Of a DNA stretch of 64,000 nucleotides, positions 33,701 through 42,091 are shown in pieces; position 1 is the first letter of the stretch; every line of letters starts with the position of its first letter. The notes beneath the pieces were generated by a model. The model did not search any database, was not told where the DNA came from, and saw only the letters and a list, made by a program, of their open reading frames with translations. Source of the stretch: Phenylobacterium sp. (GTDB taxonomy: Bacteria; Pseudomonadota; Alphaproteobacteria; Caulobacterales; Caulobacteraceae); assembly GCF_030651185.1 (NCBI RefSeq), contig NZ_JAUSCJ010000001.1, positions 1-64,000 on the forward strand. The letters run 5' to 3'. The position numbers were made by a program, and so were the translations under genes.

Positions 33701-34290
33701 AACAGGTCCAGGCGCACCGGCTCCTCGGCGTTGGGCGGGAAGACGTCGATGACGCCGCCGCGGATTGCGAATTCGCCCCGCTCCGAGACGGTGGAGGCCC
33801 GCGCATAGCCGTTGACGGCGAAATAGCGCTCCAGGTCGGCGATCTCGACCACATTGCCGGTGCGGGCTGAGTAGGCCGCGCCCTGGACCACGTCCTTGGG
33901 CGGCACGCGCTGCATGAGGGCCGGCGTGGTGGTGACCAGCAGGGTCGGCTTCTTGGCGTCCAGGCCCTGGGCCAGGCGCGCGAGCGTGGTCATCCGCTGG
34001 GCGGCGACGCCCGGCGAGGGGCCGGTGCGGTCATAGGGCAGGCAATCCCAGGACGGAAACTGCAGCACCTCGATGCCCTGGGCGAAGAACTTGAAGGCGT
34101 CGATAAAGGCCGAGAGCCGCGAGCCGTCGCGGGCCACGAACACCGACAACCCGCCGCGGGCGCGGACGATGTCGGCCATAACCAGGGCGTCGAACCCCTC
34201 GGGCGCGCCGATCAGGTCGAGGCGGCCGGGGTCGGTGGCGATGCGGCGGTGATCCGCAGCGCTGGGCGCACGCGAACCGTCAGCCGCCAT
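30784..34290 (-). CDS. mfd: Transcription-repair coupling factor Mfd
   Basis: 1168 residues, full length. It removes RNA polymerase stalled at DNA lesions and recruits UvrA. The N-terminal UvrB-like region lacks a working ATP site. A CarD/RID-type RNA polymerase interaction domain follows (GDLVVHIDHGIGRYEG at about 490). The superfamily 2 translocase has Walker A GDVGFGKTE, Walker B as DEEQHFGV, and SLTATPIPRTLQM-like motif III (LTATPIPRTLQ). QLRGRVGRAKARAYAY is motif VI, and the TRCF C-terminal domain is present. ATG 34290 overlaps the sdhE stop by 11 bp, so the two are translationally coupled; an earlier in-frame start at 34311 is less likely. Confidence 0.97.
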   Translation of the reverse strand: MAADGSRAPSAADHRRIATDPGRLDLIGAPEGFDALVMADIVRARGGLSVFVARDGSRLSAFIDAFKFFAQGIEVLQFPSWDCLPYDRTGPSPGVAAQRMTTLARLAQGLDAKKPTLLVTTTPALMQRVPPKDVVQGAAYSARTGNVVEIADLERYFAVNGYARASTVSERGEFAIRGGVIDVFPPNAEEPVRLDLFGDTLESIRGFDPDTQRSTRQLKEVSLLPVSEALLDKESISRFRRGYVEAFGAPGGDPLYETVSGGGRRAGMEHWLPLFYPSMATLFDYLPGSALIGVDHLASQARDERLAMIADAYDARAQADRKVHYHPLEPDRLYLTAEEWRARLAERATRQFSAFQEAEGELVVDMGARQGRTFIAERQQDSVNLFQATADHAMRLAAAGKRVLFASWSEGSSERLGVMLADHGLTNVTQAPYWDAAKAANPKFPQRVVLPLESGFETDTLAVISETDILGDRLARPRRKRRASNFLAEASSLSPGDLVVHIDHGIGRYEGLKTLEVQGAPHDCLELQYGAEAKLYLPVENIDLLTRYGSEGDGVQLDRLGGAAWQARKAKAKERLRDMAIGLIQIAAARATRTTDPVDPPHGVFDEFCARFPYEETDDQLSAIGDILEDLGAGKPMDRLICGDVGFGKTEVALRAAFVVAMSGQQVAIVAPTTLLARQHYKTFTERFQGWPIKVTRLSRLVPPKEAAETREALKNGEVEIIVGTHAVLSKQVGFKNLGLVIVDEEQHFGVKHKEKLKELRADVHMLTLTATPIPRTLQMSLSGIREMSIIATPPVDRLAVRTYVTPFDPIVIREALLREKYRGGQAYYVVPRISDLTELERFLREQVPEVRYVVGHGQMAPTQLEDVMSAFYEGQYDVLLSTTIVESGLDIPTANTLIIHRADMFGLAQLYQLRGRVGRAKARAYAYMTTPAEKQITISAERRLKVLQSLDSLGAGFQLASHDLDQRGGGNLLGEEQSGHIREIGVELYQQMLEDAVNDLKELAGKGEGAADRGWSPQINTGAAVLIPEDYVPDLHVRLSLYRRLSDAEKSGDREALAAEMIDRFGPLPPEAGQLLKVVAIKGLCREANVAKIDVGPKGAVVTFRNEDFPNPMGLMQFVTKNQVAWKVRPDNKVVVRGEWETPEQRLNAAERVLSELAKLAGAAVAA

Positions 34291-34570
34291 GTCTGTCGCC
34301 CCGGATCTCATAGACCTTGAACCGGAACGCCTTGATCTGGTTCAGCAGCGACCCGTCGAATTCCGGCGGCACGTCCGTCCGCTCCATGATCCATTCGTAG
34401 AGATCATGGTCGGGTTGTTCGAGCAGCTCTTCGAAGAGGTCGAGGTCCTGCGGCGACAGCTCATGGGCATGGCTGTCCGCGAACGGCCCCAGAATGAGGT
34501 CCGCTTCCCTGAAGCCCCTGTGCCACGCACGGAACTTCAGTTTTCGCAGGCGGGTGTCATCAATCGACAT
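34280..34570 (-). CDS. sdhE: FAD assembly factor SdhE
   Basis: A 96-residue protein of the SdhE/SDHAF2 family, which helps covalent flavinylation of succinate dehydrogenase subunit SdhA. The diagnostic RGxxE motif appears as HRGFREADLILG near residue 18, and the helical bundle continues with LDLFEELLEQPDHDLYEWI. Length is typical. It overlaps mfd by 11 bp and probably shares its message, with no sdh genes nearby. This pairing looks positional rather than functional. Confidence 0.93.
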   Translation of the reverse strand: MSIDDTRLRKLKFRAWHRGFREADLILGPFADSHAHELSPQDLDLFEELLEQPDHDLYEWIMERTDVPPEFDGSLLNQIKAFRFKVYEIRGDRHGG

Positions 34571-34621
34571 GTGGACGGGCCGATATAGGGCCGCCCGTCC
34601 CCCGACGCCAGCGTCTAGGTG

Positions 34622-35242
34622 TCAGTCGCCGCCAAACCAGTTGAAGGACAGGTTCTTGAAGGGGGTCTGGCCGATCAAGAGGCCGGTCCGCAGGACCGTT
34701 TCCTGGGCGCCGGGGCCCGCCGCGCGAGCGCGCTTCAAGGCCGCCATGTCGATGGTCCCGTCCAGCTGGACCACGCCGAGGGTGGCGTCCTTGCCAGTGA
34801 ACTTCAGATCGCCGCCGCCGATCTTGTAGCTGGTGGGCAGGACCCGGATGGTCTTGGCATAGGTCGTCTGGCCCATTTCGTTCTCGCCATTGGCGCTGGT
34901 GACATCGACGAAGTCGAACATGATGGGGCCGGCGGGGCCGTCTTGGGCGCCGCCTTCCCAGGCCGTGAAGTCCTCCTCCAGGCCGAAGCTGATGTTCTCC
35001 AGGCGCCAGTTCCCGACCTTCACCTCGGTATCGGGGATGTAATAGCCGAAGACGTCCTCGCCCTTCACGTGGCTGAAGCCGCCCGCCGCCGGGGCCGGGA
35101 CGGCGGGCGCCGCGGCGGGGGCCGCGGCGGGGGCCGCGGGCGGCTGGAAGCCCGAGCTGGAGGCCTCGGTCTGGCCGCCGGATTGCTGGTTGCAGCCTGC
35201 CAGCAAGGTGGCCAAGGCCGTGGCGGTCAACAGGTTGCGCAT
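34622..35242 (-). CDS. Putative lipoprotein of unknown function, 206 aa
   Basis: Not recognised as a known family. The N-terminus is a clear lipoprotein signal (RNLLTATALATLLAGC, lipid-attachment Cys at 17). A low-complexity Ala/Pro linker of about 25 residues follows (residues 35-55), then a ~150-residue soluble domain rich in Gly, Asp and Phe (VFGYYIPDTEVKVGNWRLEN and others) that looks beta-structured. It is probably an envelope protein displayed on a flexible linker. It lies upstream of sdhE-mfd (51 bp gap) and divergent from recG. Confidence 0.75.
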   Translation of the reverse strand: MRNLLTATALATLLAGCNQQSGGQTEASSSGFQPPAAPAAAPAAAPAVPAPAAGGFSHVKGEDVFGYYIPDTEVKVGNWRLENISFGLEEDFTAWEGGAQDGPAGPIMFDFVDVTSANGENEMGQTTYAKTIRVLPTSYKIGGGDLKFTGKDATLGVVQLDGTIDMAALKRARAAGPGAQETVLRTGLLIGQTPFKNLSFNWFGGD

Positions 35243-35319
35243 AGGATTCTTTCCCCAAAGGTCGGCGGCAGATCATCATGGGCGGCGCCAGGCGTCCAGC
35301 TTCGCGCTATGATCGCGCC

Positions 35320-37395
35320 ATGCGGCCCGAGATTCTGTTTCCTCTCTACGCCCCGGTGACCACGCTGAAGGGCGTGGGCTCGCGGGTGGCGCCCTTGCTG
35401 GAGAAGCTGGCCGGCCCGATCGTGCGCGACGTGCTGTTCCTGGCGCCCCATTCCCTGGTGCGCCGCAGACCCGCCACGGTGAACACCGCCCTCGAGGGCG
35501 AGGTGCAGACCTTCACCGTCGAGATTGACGAGCATCAGAAGCCGCGCAGCCCGCAGCAGCCCTGGAAGATCCGCACCTTCGACGGCTCCGGCTTCCTGAC
35601 CCTGGTCTATTTCGGCAGCTTCGGGCACGCGGTCGCCGAGAAGAACCCGGTAGGGGCCAAGCGGATCGTCTCGGGCAAGGTCGAGCGGTTCGGTTCGGAA
35701 TGGCAGATCAGTCATCCCGACTACCTGGTGGCCCCCGACAAGGCCGATGAGATCCCGGAGGTGGAGACCGTCTATCCGGCCACCGCCGGCCTGCCGGCAC
35801 GCACGGTGCGCAAGCTGGCCCTGCAGGCCCTCACCCACGCCGCCGACCTGCCGGAGTGGCAGGACCCCGCCTGGCTGGCCAAGGGCGGTTTTCCGACATG
35901 GAAGGCGGCGCTGGAGCGCCTGCATGCCCCGGCCAGCGAGGGCGACCTGTTGCCGATGGCCGCCCACATCCGCCGCCTGGCCTATGACGAACTGCTGGCC
36001 CACCAACTGGCCATGGCCCAGCGCAAGGCTGACCGCCGCGCCGAACCCGCCGAGAAGATCGCGCCGGGCCCCACGGCCGCCGCCATCGTCGCCGACCTGC
36101 CCTTCAAGCTGACCGGGGCGCAGGAGCGCGCCATGGCCGACGTTCGCCGCGACTTCGCCGCCGGAGAGCGGATGAGCCGGCTGCTGCAGGGGGATGTCGG
36201 CTCGGGCAAGACCGTCGTGGCCATGCTGGCCATGGCCGATGTGGCCGCTGCCGGCGCCCAAAGCGCCCTGATGGCGCCCACCGAGATCCTGGCCCGCCAG
36301 CACTATGAGACCCTGTCAGGCCCCCTCGCCGCCCATGGGATCACCTGCGTGCTGCTCACCGGCCGCGACAAGGGCGCGGCGCGGGCCGAGAAGCTGCGGG
36401 CCATCGCCAGCGGGGCGGCCCAGGTGGCCGTGGGCACCCACGCGCTCTTCCAGAACGAGGTTCATTTCCAGAACCTGCAACTGGCGGTCGTCGACGAGCA
36501 ACACCGGTTTGGCGTGGCCCAGCGCCAGTTGCTGCAGGCCAAGGGCCGATCGGTCCACCTGCTGGCCATGTCGGCGACCCCGATCCCCCGGACCCTGGAG
36601 CTCACCGTCTACGGCGACCTCGACGTCAGCAAGATCGACGAGAAGCCGCCGGGCCGCACGCCGGTCGCCACCCGCGCCGCGCCCATGACCCGGGTCGACG
36701 AGGTGGAAGCCCGCCTGCGCGAAGCCGTGGCCGGCGGCGCCCAGGCCTTCTGGATCTGCCCGCTCGTTTCGGAGTCCGAGCTGGTGGACCTGAAGGCCGC
36801 CGAACAGCGGGCCATCGAGCTGCGCGCCACGATCGGCGACGGCGTCGGCCTGGTGCACGGCAAGATGACCGGCCCGGAGAAGGACGCCGTGATGGCCGAC
36901 TTCGCCGACAACCGGATCAAGGTGCTGGTGGCCACGACGGTCGTGGAGGTGGGCGTCAACGTCCCCAACGCCACGATCATGGTGATTGAGCAGGCCGAAC
37001 GCTTCGGCCTGGCCCAGCTGCACCAGCTGCGCGGTCGGGTCGGCCGCGGGCGGCGGGAGAGTTCCTGCGTCCTGCTTTACGACCCGCCGCTGTCGGAGAC
37101 CGCCCAGAAGCGGCTAGATATCCTGCGGCGCACCGACGACGGGTTCCAGATCGCCGAAACCGACCTGGAGCTGCGCGGCGGCGGCGACGCGCTGGGCCTG
37201 CGCCAGAGCGGGTTCCCCGACTATGTCTTCGCCGATCCCTTCGCGCACCGGGACCTGATCGCCGCCGCGGGCGACGACGCGCGACTGATCATCGCCCGCG
37301 ATCCGGAGCTGACGAGCGAGCGAGGCAAGGCGCTCCAGGTTCTGCAGGAGCTGTTCGACTGGCGCGCGAGTTCGCCGTTGAAGGATGCCGGGTAG
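35320..37395 (+). CDS. recG: ATP-dependent DNA helicase RecG
   Basis: 691 residues, usual RecG length. It remodels stalled replication forks and Holliday junctions. The N-terminal wedge domain holds LKGVGSRVAPLLEKL. The helicase core has Walker A GDVGSGKT, Walker B VVDEQHRFGV, motif III SATPIPRTLEL and motif VI QLRGRVGRG. The C-terminal segment (TDDGFQIAETDLELRGGGD) is characteristic. ATG 35320 was chosen over 35278, whose extra residues lie in the divergent leader. It ends 1 bp before the convergent DUF3089 gene. Confidence 0.97.
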   Translation: MRPEILFPLYAPVTTLKGVGSRVAPLLEKLAGPIVRDVLFLAPHSLVRRRPATVNTALEGEVQTFTVEIDEHQKPRSPQQPWKIRTFDGSGFLTLVYFGSFGHAVAEKNPVGAKRIVSGKVERFGSEWQISHPDYLVAPDKADEIPEVETVYPATAGLPARTVRKLALQALTHAADLPEWQDPAWLAKGGFPTWKAALERLHAPASEGDLLPMAAHIRRLAYDELLAHQLAMAQRKADRRAEPAEKIAPGPTAAAIVADLPFKLTGAQERAMADVRRDFAAGERMSRLLQGDVGSGKTVVAMLAMADVAAAGAQSALMAPTEILARQHYETLSGPLAAHGITCVLLTGRDKGAARAEKLRAIASGAAQVAVGTHALFQNEVHFQNLQLAVVDEQHRFGVAQRQLLQAKGRSVHLLAMSATPIPRTLELTVYGDLDVSKIDEKPPGRTPVATRAAPMTRVDEVEARLREAVAGGAQAFWICPLVSESELVDLKAAEQRAIELRATIGDGVGLVHGKMTGPEKDAVMADFADNRIKVLVATTVVEVGVNVPNATIMVIEQAERFGLAQLHQLRGRVGRGRRESSCVLLYDPPLSETAQKRLDILRRTDDGFQIAETDLELRGGGDALGLRQSGFPDYVFADPFAHRDLIAAAGDDARLIIARDPELTSERGKALQVLQELFDWRASSPLKDAG

Positions 37396-37396
37396 C

Positions 37397-38578
37397 TCAG
37401 TTGATCCGATGCACAGGATGCGGTTTGACGGCCCGCACCTCGGTGATCGGCGGCGCAGGCCGGGCGAACCCGGGGCTCGACGTCAGCGCCACCACCCGCC
37501 CCTTCGCGTCGGCCTCGAGGTCGCCATAGAACAGGTTGTAGCCGGGGACCTTGCGCCTATCGGCCCAGGAGCCGGCGCTCTTCAGCATCTTGGGCTTGGG
37601 TCGCGAGACCCGCAGGATCCCCTCCTCGCACTTGGCCGAGACCTGGCGGGTCAGGAAGGCGGGCCGCGCGCCCCATTCGAGGCCGGTGGCGTTGGCTGCG
37701 CCCTGGTTCAGCTTGGCGGGCGCCGCGGCGTTGGTGGTCGCCCCCAGCAGCGGATTGAAACACAGGGGTGCGCGGCCCGAGATGTTCTCCAGTTCGCCAT
37801 TGGCGTCCCAAACCAGGGATCGATCCTTGAGCGCCTGGACACGTTCGATGTCGTGCTCGAAGGCCGAGGCCCAGGCGGCGAGGCACCCTGGCTCATTCGG
37901 GCGCGCGCAGGGCGTGAGCGGCGGGGCGTCGGCGGGAACCACGGTCTCGATCAGGTAAGCCGCCGCCAGGCGGGCGCGCACGGCGGGGTCGCGGGCGATC
38001 TCGTCGGCGATCAGGCGTGAGGCGAGCGTCCCGCCCTGCTCCACGCCGACGATGACGAAGGGGCGGCCCTTGTTGTCGGCGGCCATGTATTCCCGGAAGG
38101 CCGCGAGCACATCGGCATAGGCGAAGCGCCGCGCGTCCCGGGCGTCCTCGCGCAGGGTCAGCAGGGTGTAGAGGCTGGCCTGGCGGTAGCGCGGGGCGAA
38201 CAGCCGGCCGACGCGCAGGAAGGGGCCTGCATAGTTGGGGGCCACGACCCGCCGGAAGAACTTGTCCGACGGCACATCATCGATGGGGCTGACCCAGTCG
38301 CCGCCGCCATCATAGCTGGTGGGGCCGACGAAGAAGATGTCGGCCGGCGGATCGGCCGTGGTCCAGACCTCGGGCTTGGCGGGCAGCAGGGCCCAGGCGG
38401 CGCGTTGGGTATAATCCGGGGCGGCCGGCGGCCGGTAGGTCTGGAACGGCACCTTAGGGTCCAGCGCATTGCTGGCGATGTCATCGCGCCACCAGAAGGC
38501 GGCCGTCACCACCAGCGCCACGAGGCCCAGGGCGGCGGCGGTGACCAGACGCTTGAAGCCCTTCGGACGCTGCGCCAT
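37397..38578 (-). CDS. DUF3089 domain protein (alpha/beta-hydrolase-like), altered nucleophile elbow
   Basis: 393 residues with one N-terminal membrane anchor (residues 11-30), so it is probably periplasmic and tethered. The DUF3089 core shows ADIFFVGPTSYDGGG, a Tyr/Arg-rich central part and ENISGRAPLCFNPL towards the end. In most family members the elbow is GHSQG, but here the equivalent position reads GVEQGG (about residue 178), so the usual Ser nucleophile is missing. It may be inactive as an esterase or use another mechanism. It starts 3 bp after hldD, at the end of the LPS-core operon. Confidence 0.75.
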   Translation of the reverse strand: MAQRPKGFKRLVTAAALGLVALVVTAAFWWRDDIASNALDPKVPFQTYRPPAAPDYTQRAAWALLPAKPEVWTTADPPADIFFVGPTSYDGGGDWVSPIDDVPSDKFFRRVVAPNYAGPFLRVGRLFAPRYRQASLYTLLTLREDARDARRFAYADVLAAFREYMAADNKGRPFVIVGVEQGGTLASRLIADEIARDPAVRARLAAAYLIETVVPADAPPLTPCARPNEPGCLAAWASAFEHDIERVQALKDRSLVWDANGELENISGRAPLCFNPLLGATTNAAAPAKLNQGAANATGLEWGARPAFLTRQVSAKCEEGILRVSRPKPKMLKSAGSWADRRKVPGYNLFYGDLEADAKGRVVALTSSPGFARPAPPITEVRAVKPHPVHRIN

Positions 38579-38581
38579 CGC

Positions 38582-39580
38582 CTATCTGTAGGGATCAGGT
38601 TGCGACAGATAGGACTGGATATAGTCGGTGATCCCGTCCTCCAGCGACGTCATCGGCTGGTTGAAGCCGGCGGCTTTCAGCCGGTCCATCCTAGCCTCGG
38701 TAAAGTACTGGTACTTGTCGCGGATGGCCGGCGGCATGGGCGTGTATTCGATCTGGGCGGGCCTTCCGGCGGCGGTGAAGACCGCCTTGGCCATGTCCTC
38801 GAAGGTCCGCGCCTTGCCGGAGCCCAGGTTGTAAACCCCGTTCACCTGCTCGGCGCTGGCCAGCCAGGCCACGACGTCGGCGACATCGCGGACATAGACG
38901 AAGTCGCGGGTCTGGCCGCCGTCGGCGACGCCCTCGCGATAGGACTTGAAGAGCTGCACGGCCTGGCCGCCCGCGACCTTGGGCCAGATCTGCGAAGCCA
39001 CGGACTTCATCGAGTGCTTATGCTCCTCGTTGGGGCCGTAGACGTTGAAGAACTTCAGGCCGACCCACTGGGGCGGGGCGTAGTCACGGGCCGCCTGGCG
39101 GGCGGCGAACAGGTCAAACAGGGCCTTGGACCAGCCATAGGTGTTCAGCGGGCGCAGGGCCGCGAGCCAGGCCAGATCGTCCTTGTCGTCGAAGTCGGTG
39201 GTGTCGCCGTAGGTCGCCGCCGAGGAGGCGTAGATGAAGCGCCGCTGGCGGTCGGCGCACCAGCGGAACAGGTCGCGGCTCAGCGTGAAGTTGGCATGGA
39301 TGATCTTGTCGGCGTCCGGCTCGGTGGTCGACGAGATGGCGCCCATGTGGACGACGATCTCGATGTCGCGCCAACGCTTCTCCAGCCACTCGAACATGGC
39401 CTCCGGCGCCACGAAGTCGCCGATCGGATGCTTGGCGATGTTGCGCCACTTGCCGAGCTCGGCCTCCTGCAGCCAGTCGCAGACCACGACGTCGAGGCTC
39501 GGGTCTTCCGTCAGCTTGGCGACGATGTTGGAGCCGATGAATCCAGCCCCGCCGGTGACGAACGCGATACGACGGGTCAT
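38582..39580 (-). CDS. hldD: ADP-L-glycero-D-manno-heptose 6-epimerase
   Basis: 332 residues, an extended SDR epimerase. It makes ADP-L-glycero-D-manno-heptose for the LPS inner core. The NADP motif TGGAGFIGSNI lies at residues 8-18, ASSAATYG at about 118 and the catalytic YGWSKALFD block at about 148. The later motif KFFNVYGPNE and the HldD-specific segment VYNLGSGKARTFEDMAKAVF support the name over other epimerases. It overlaps hldE by 4 bp. The operon order is kdsA-hldE-hldD-DUF3089. Confidence 0.93.
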   Translation of the reverse strand: MTRRIAFVTGGAGFIGSNIVAKLTEDPSLDVVVCDWLQEAELGKWRNIAKHPIGDFVAPEAMFEWLEKRWRDIEIVVHMGAISSTTEPDADKIIHANFTLSRDLFRWCADRQRRFIYASSAATYGDTTDFDDKDDLAWLAALRPLNTYGWSKALFDLFAARQAARDYAPPQWVGLKFFNVYGPNEEHKHSMKSVASQIWPKVAGGQAVQLFKSYREGVADGGQTRDFVYVRDVADVVAWLASAEQVNGVYNLGSGKARTFEDMAKAVFTAAGRPAQIEYTPMPPAIRDKYQYFTEARMDRLKAAGFNQPMTSLEDGITDYIQSYLSQPDPYR

Positions 39581-41037
39581 GTCGGCTCCTTGGCGGTCAT
39601 GCGGGCGATGGCCGCGGTGGTGGAATAGCCGTCGACGATCTGGGCCAGGCGCACTTCACCGCCCCAGGCCTTCACCAGGTCGCCGCCCACAACCTGGTCC
39701 TCGGAATAGTCGGCGCCCTTGATCAGGATCTCAGGCCGCGCGGCCTCGATCAGCTTGATGGGGGTGTCTTCGTCGAAGGGGACCACCAGGTCGACGGCGC
39801 CCAGGCCGGCCAGCACCATGGCGCGGCCCTCCAGGTCGTTGACCGGCCGCCCCTCCCCCTTCAGCGCGGACACCGAGCGGTCGGAGTTCAGGCCCACCAC
39901 CAAGCGGTCACACCAGGACCGGGCCTGGTTGAGATAGGTCACGTGACCGCGGTGCAGGATGTCGAAGCAGCCGTTGGTGAAGCCGATCCGCAGGCCCTTG
40001 GCGCGCCAGCGGGCGATCTCGTCGGTCATCCGCTGCGGCGTGACGATCTTGCCCTCGGCGGGCGCCATGTGGGCGGTCAGCGAGGCCTCGATCAGTTCCT
40101 CGGGCAGGACCGTGGCCGTGCCGGCCTTACCGACGGCGACGCCGGAGGCCAGCATGGCGAACTCGATGGCCTGCTCCACCGGCGTCCCGGCCGCGAGCGC
40201 CAGGCCAAGCGCTGCGATGGTGGTGTCGCCGGCGCCCGAGGCGTCGAACACATCGCGAGGCACGCCGGGGAAGTGACGGACCGCCTCGCCGCGCACGGCC
40301 AGTGAGATGCCCTTGGCGGCTCGTGTCACCAGGATGGCCTTGGCCTCGCAGAGCGAGAGGGCATGGGCCAGGGCCGCCTCGATTTCGGGATTGGTGCTGG
40401 TGGGCAGGCCCGTGGCGTAGGCCAGCTCGCCTGCGTTGGGCTTGATCACGTCGACCTCGCCATAGCGCAGGAAGCTACGGGCCTTGGAGTCGACGATGAC
40501 CATGCCGCCGGCCTCCCGGCAGGCGCTGATCACCGCGTCGGTGACGACACCTTTGCCGTAGTCGGAGATCAGAACCACGCCCGCGCCCTTGGCCACGTCG
40601 CGGACGGTGCGCACCAGACGCCGCTCGACGTCGCCCACCGCCGGGATGCTGGCCTCGAGATCCACGCGCAGCAGTTGCTGACCGCCGGAGACGAAGCGGG
40701 TCTTGAGCGTCGTGGGACGCGCCGGATCGGTGACCAGGAAGCCCTCGATGCCGGTCTGCTCGCCGATCAACCGCAGGGCCTCGTGCCCCTCGCTGTCTCC
40801 GCCCACCAGGCCCACCAGGGCGACATCGCCGCCCAGGGCCGCGACGTTGCGCGCCACATTGCCGGCCCCGCCCAGCATCACCAGCTCACGCTCGCGGGCC
40901 AGAACCGGGATGGGCGCCTCCGGAGAGACGCGGGTCACCTCGCCATAGACGAAACGGTCCACCATCAGATCGCCGACGCAGACGATGCGGGCGCCGGAGA
41001 GGCGGGTCAGCAGTTGCTGAAGAGTCGAGAGATCCAT
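39577..41037 (-). CDS. hldE: Bifunctional heptose 7-phosphate kinase / heptose 1-phosphate adenylyltransferase
   Basis: 486 residues, a fusion of two enzymes of the ADP-heptose pathway. The N-terminal ribokinase-like domain (about 1-320) has the start motif VCVGDLMVDRFVYG and the catalytic DASGAGDTTIA. The C-terminal nucleotidyltransferase (about 345-480) begins with GFTNGCFDILHRGHVTYL, whose HxGH motif is diagnostic, and ends DIVDGYSTTA-like (QIVDGYSTTAAI). Length matches E. coli HldE. It lies 15 bp after kdsA and overlaps hldD by 4 bp. Confidence 0.96.
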   Translation of the reverse strand: MDLSTLQQLLTRLSGARIVCVGDLMVDRFVYGEVTRVSPEAPIPVLARERELVMLGGAGNVARNVAALGGDVALVGLVGGDSEGHEALRLIGEQTGIEGFLVTDPARPTTLKTRFVSGGQQLLRVDLEASIPAVGDVERRLVRTVRDVAKGAGVVLISDYGKGVVTDAVISACREAGGMVIVDSKARSFLRYGEVDVIKPNAGELAYATGLPTSTNPEIEAALAHALSLCEAKAILVTRAAKGISLAVRGEAVRHFPGVPRDVFDASGAGDTTIAALGLALAAGTPVEQAIEFAMLASGVAVGKAGTATVLPEELIEASLTAHMAPAEGKIVTPQRMTDEIARWRAKGLRIGFTNGCFDILHRGHVTYLNQARSWCDRLVVGLNSDRSVSALKGEGRPVNDLEGRAMVLAGLGAVDLVVPFDEDTPIKLIEAARPEILIKGADYSEDQVVGGDLVKAWGGEVRLAQIVDGYSTTAAIARMTAKEPT

Positions 41038-41052
41038 CGGTCGGTTATGACA

Positions 41053-41904
41053 CTAGGAGCGGGCCGTATGAATGGCTTTCAGGCTGCGCAGCAGGCCTTC
41101 GGCGCTGTCCAGCGGCAGGGTGCTGGGTCCATCGCATAGCGCTTCGTCAGGTTTAGGGTGGAATTCCAGGAAGACGCCGTCGGCGCCGGCTGCGATCGCC
41201 GCCTTGGCGATAATCGGCACGCCTTCGCGCCGGCCGCCGGTCGAGGCGCCCTGGGTGCGCGGATCGGCGCCCGGAAGCTGGACAGCGTGGGTGGCGTCAA
41301 TGGTCACCGGCACGCCGAGCTTCTGCATCTCGCCGATGCCCAGCATGTCGACGACGAGGTTGTTGTAACCGAAGGTCGTGCCGCGCTCGCACAGCACGCT
41401 GATCTGGGCGCCGCCCAGCACTTCGCGGACCTTGTCCACCATCTGTTTGGTGTCCCAGGGCGCCATGTTCTGTGACTTCTTCTGGTGCAGCCAGCCGCCC
41501 CGGGCGTGGGTGGCCCGAGCGGCGGCGGCGACCAGATCGGTCTGGCGGCCGAGGAAGGCTGGCATCTGGACGATATCGGCCACCGCGGCCACCGGTTCGG
41601 CCTGGCTGACCTCGTGCAGGTCGGTGCAGATCGGCACGTCGAATTCGTCCTTGATGGCCTGCAGGATTTCCAAGCCCTTCTCCATGCCCGGCCCGCGGTA
41701 GCTGTGGATCGAGGACCGGTTGGCCTTGTCGAAGCTGGCCTTGAACACATAGGGCAGGCCCAGCTCGCGGCAGATGCGCTTCAGCTCCCGGGCGGTGACC
41801 CGCGCCAGTTCCAGATCCTCCAGCACGTTCAGGCCGGCGATCACGAACAGCGGCTGGCCGTCGCCGATCGAGATGTTCCACTTCTTCAGGGTCAGGACGG
41901 CCAT
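41053..41904 (-). CDS. kdsA: 3-deoxy-8-phosphooctulonate synthase
   Basis: 283 residues, a class I TIM-barrel aldolase that condenses PEP with arabinose 5-phosphate for Kdo synthesis. Family motifs are FKASFDKANRSSIHSYRGPG (about 55), MPAFLGRQTDLV (about 112) and HQKKSQNMAPWD (about 142). At the metal position near residue 27 this protein has Asn (AGLNVLED) rather than Cys, which fits the metal-independent class as in E. coli. First gene of the LPS-core operon, with a ggag ribosome site before its ATG. Divergent from cfa across 187 bp that hold no further gene. Confidence 0.96.
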   Translation of the reverse strand: MAVLTLKKWNISIGDGQPLFVIAGLNVLEDLELARVTARELKRICRELGLPYVFKASFDKANRSSIHSYRGPGMEKGLEILQAIKDEFDVPICTDLHEVSQAEPVAAVADIVQMPAFLGRQTDLVAAAARATHARGGWLHQKKSQNMAPWDTKQMVDKVREVLGGAQISVLCERGTTFGYNNLVVDMLGIGEMQKLGVPVTIDATHAVQLPGADPRTQGASTGGRREGVPIIAKAAIAAGADGVFLEFHPKPDEALCDGPSTLPLDSAEGLLRSLKAIHTARS

Positions 41905-42091
41905 GGACGGACTCCGGATCGGTCAGGGCTTTGGGATGGCGCCTAAGTGGCGCGCGGGCGTTGTCTTCACAAGCCTGAATTCGTCGGCTGCATCCGGGGC
42001 CGGAACGTGGCCGTAGGTCCAGCAAGGGTTCTCGAATTTTCCCGACGTCAAACCAGTGTTAGTATCCAGTTAGAGATCGGGAGTTGCAGCC

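Noticed and set aside
30580..33870. A 1096-residue open frame on the plus strand, antisense to mfd
   Set aside because: It is a shadow of mfd in high-GC DNA: composition is low-complexity Gly/His/Val/Ala, it shows no motif, and the minus strand encodes a complete Mfd.
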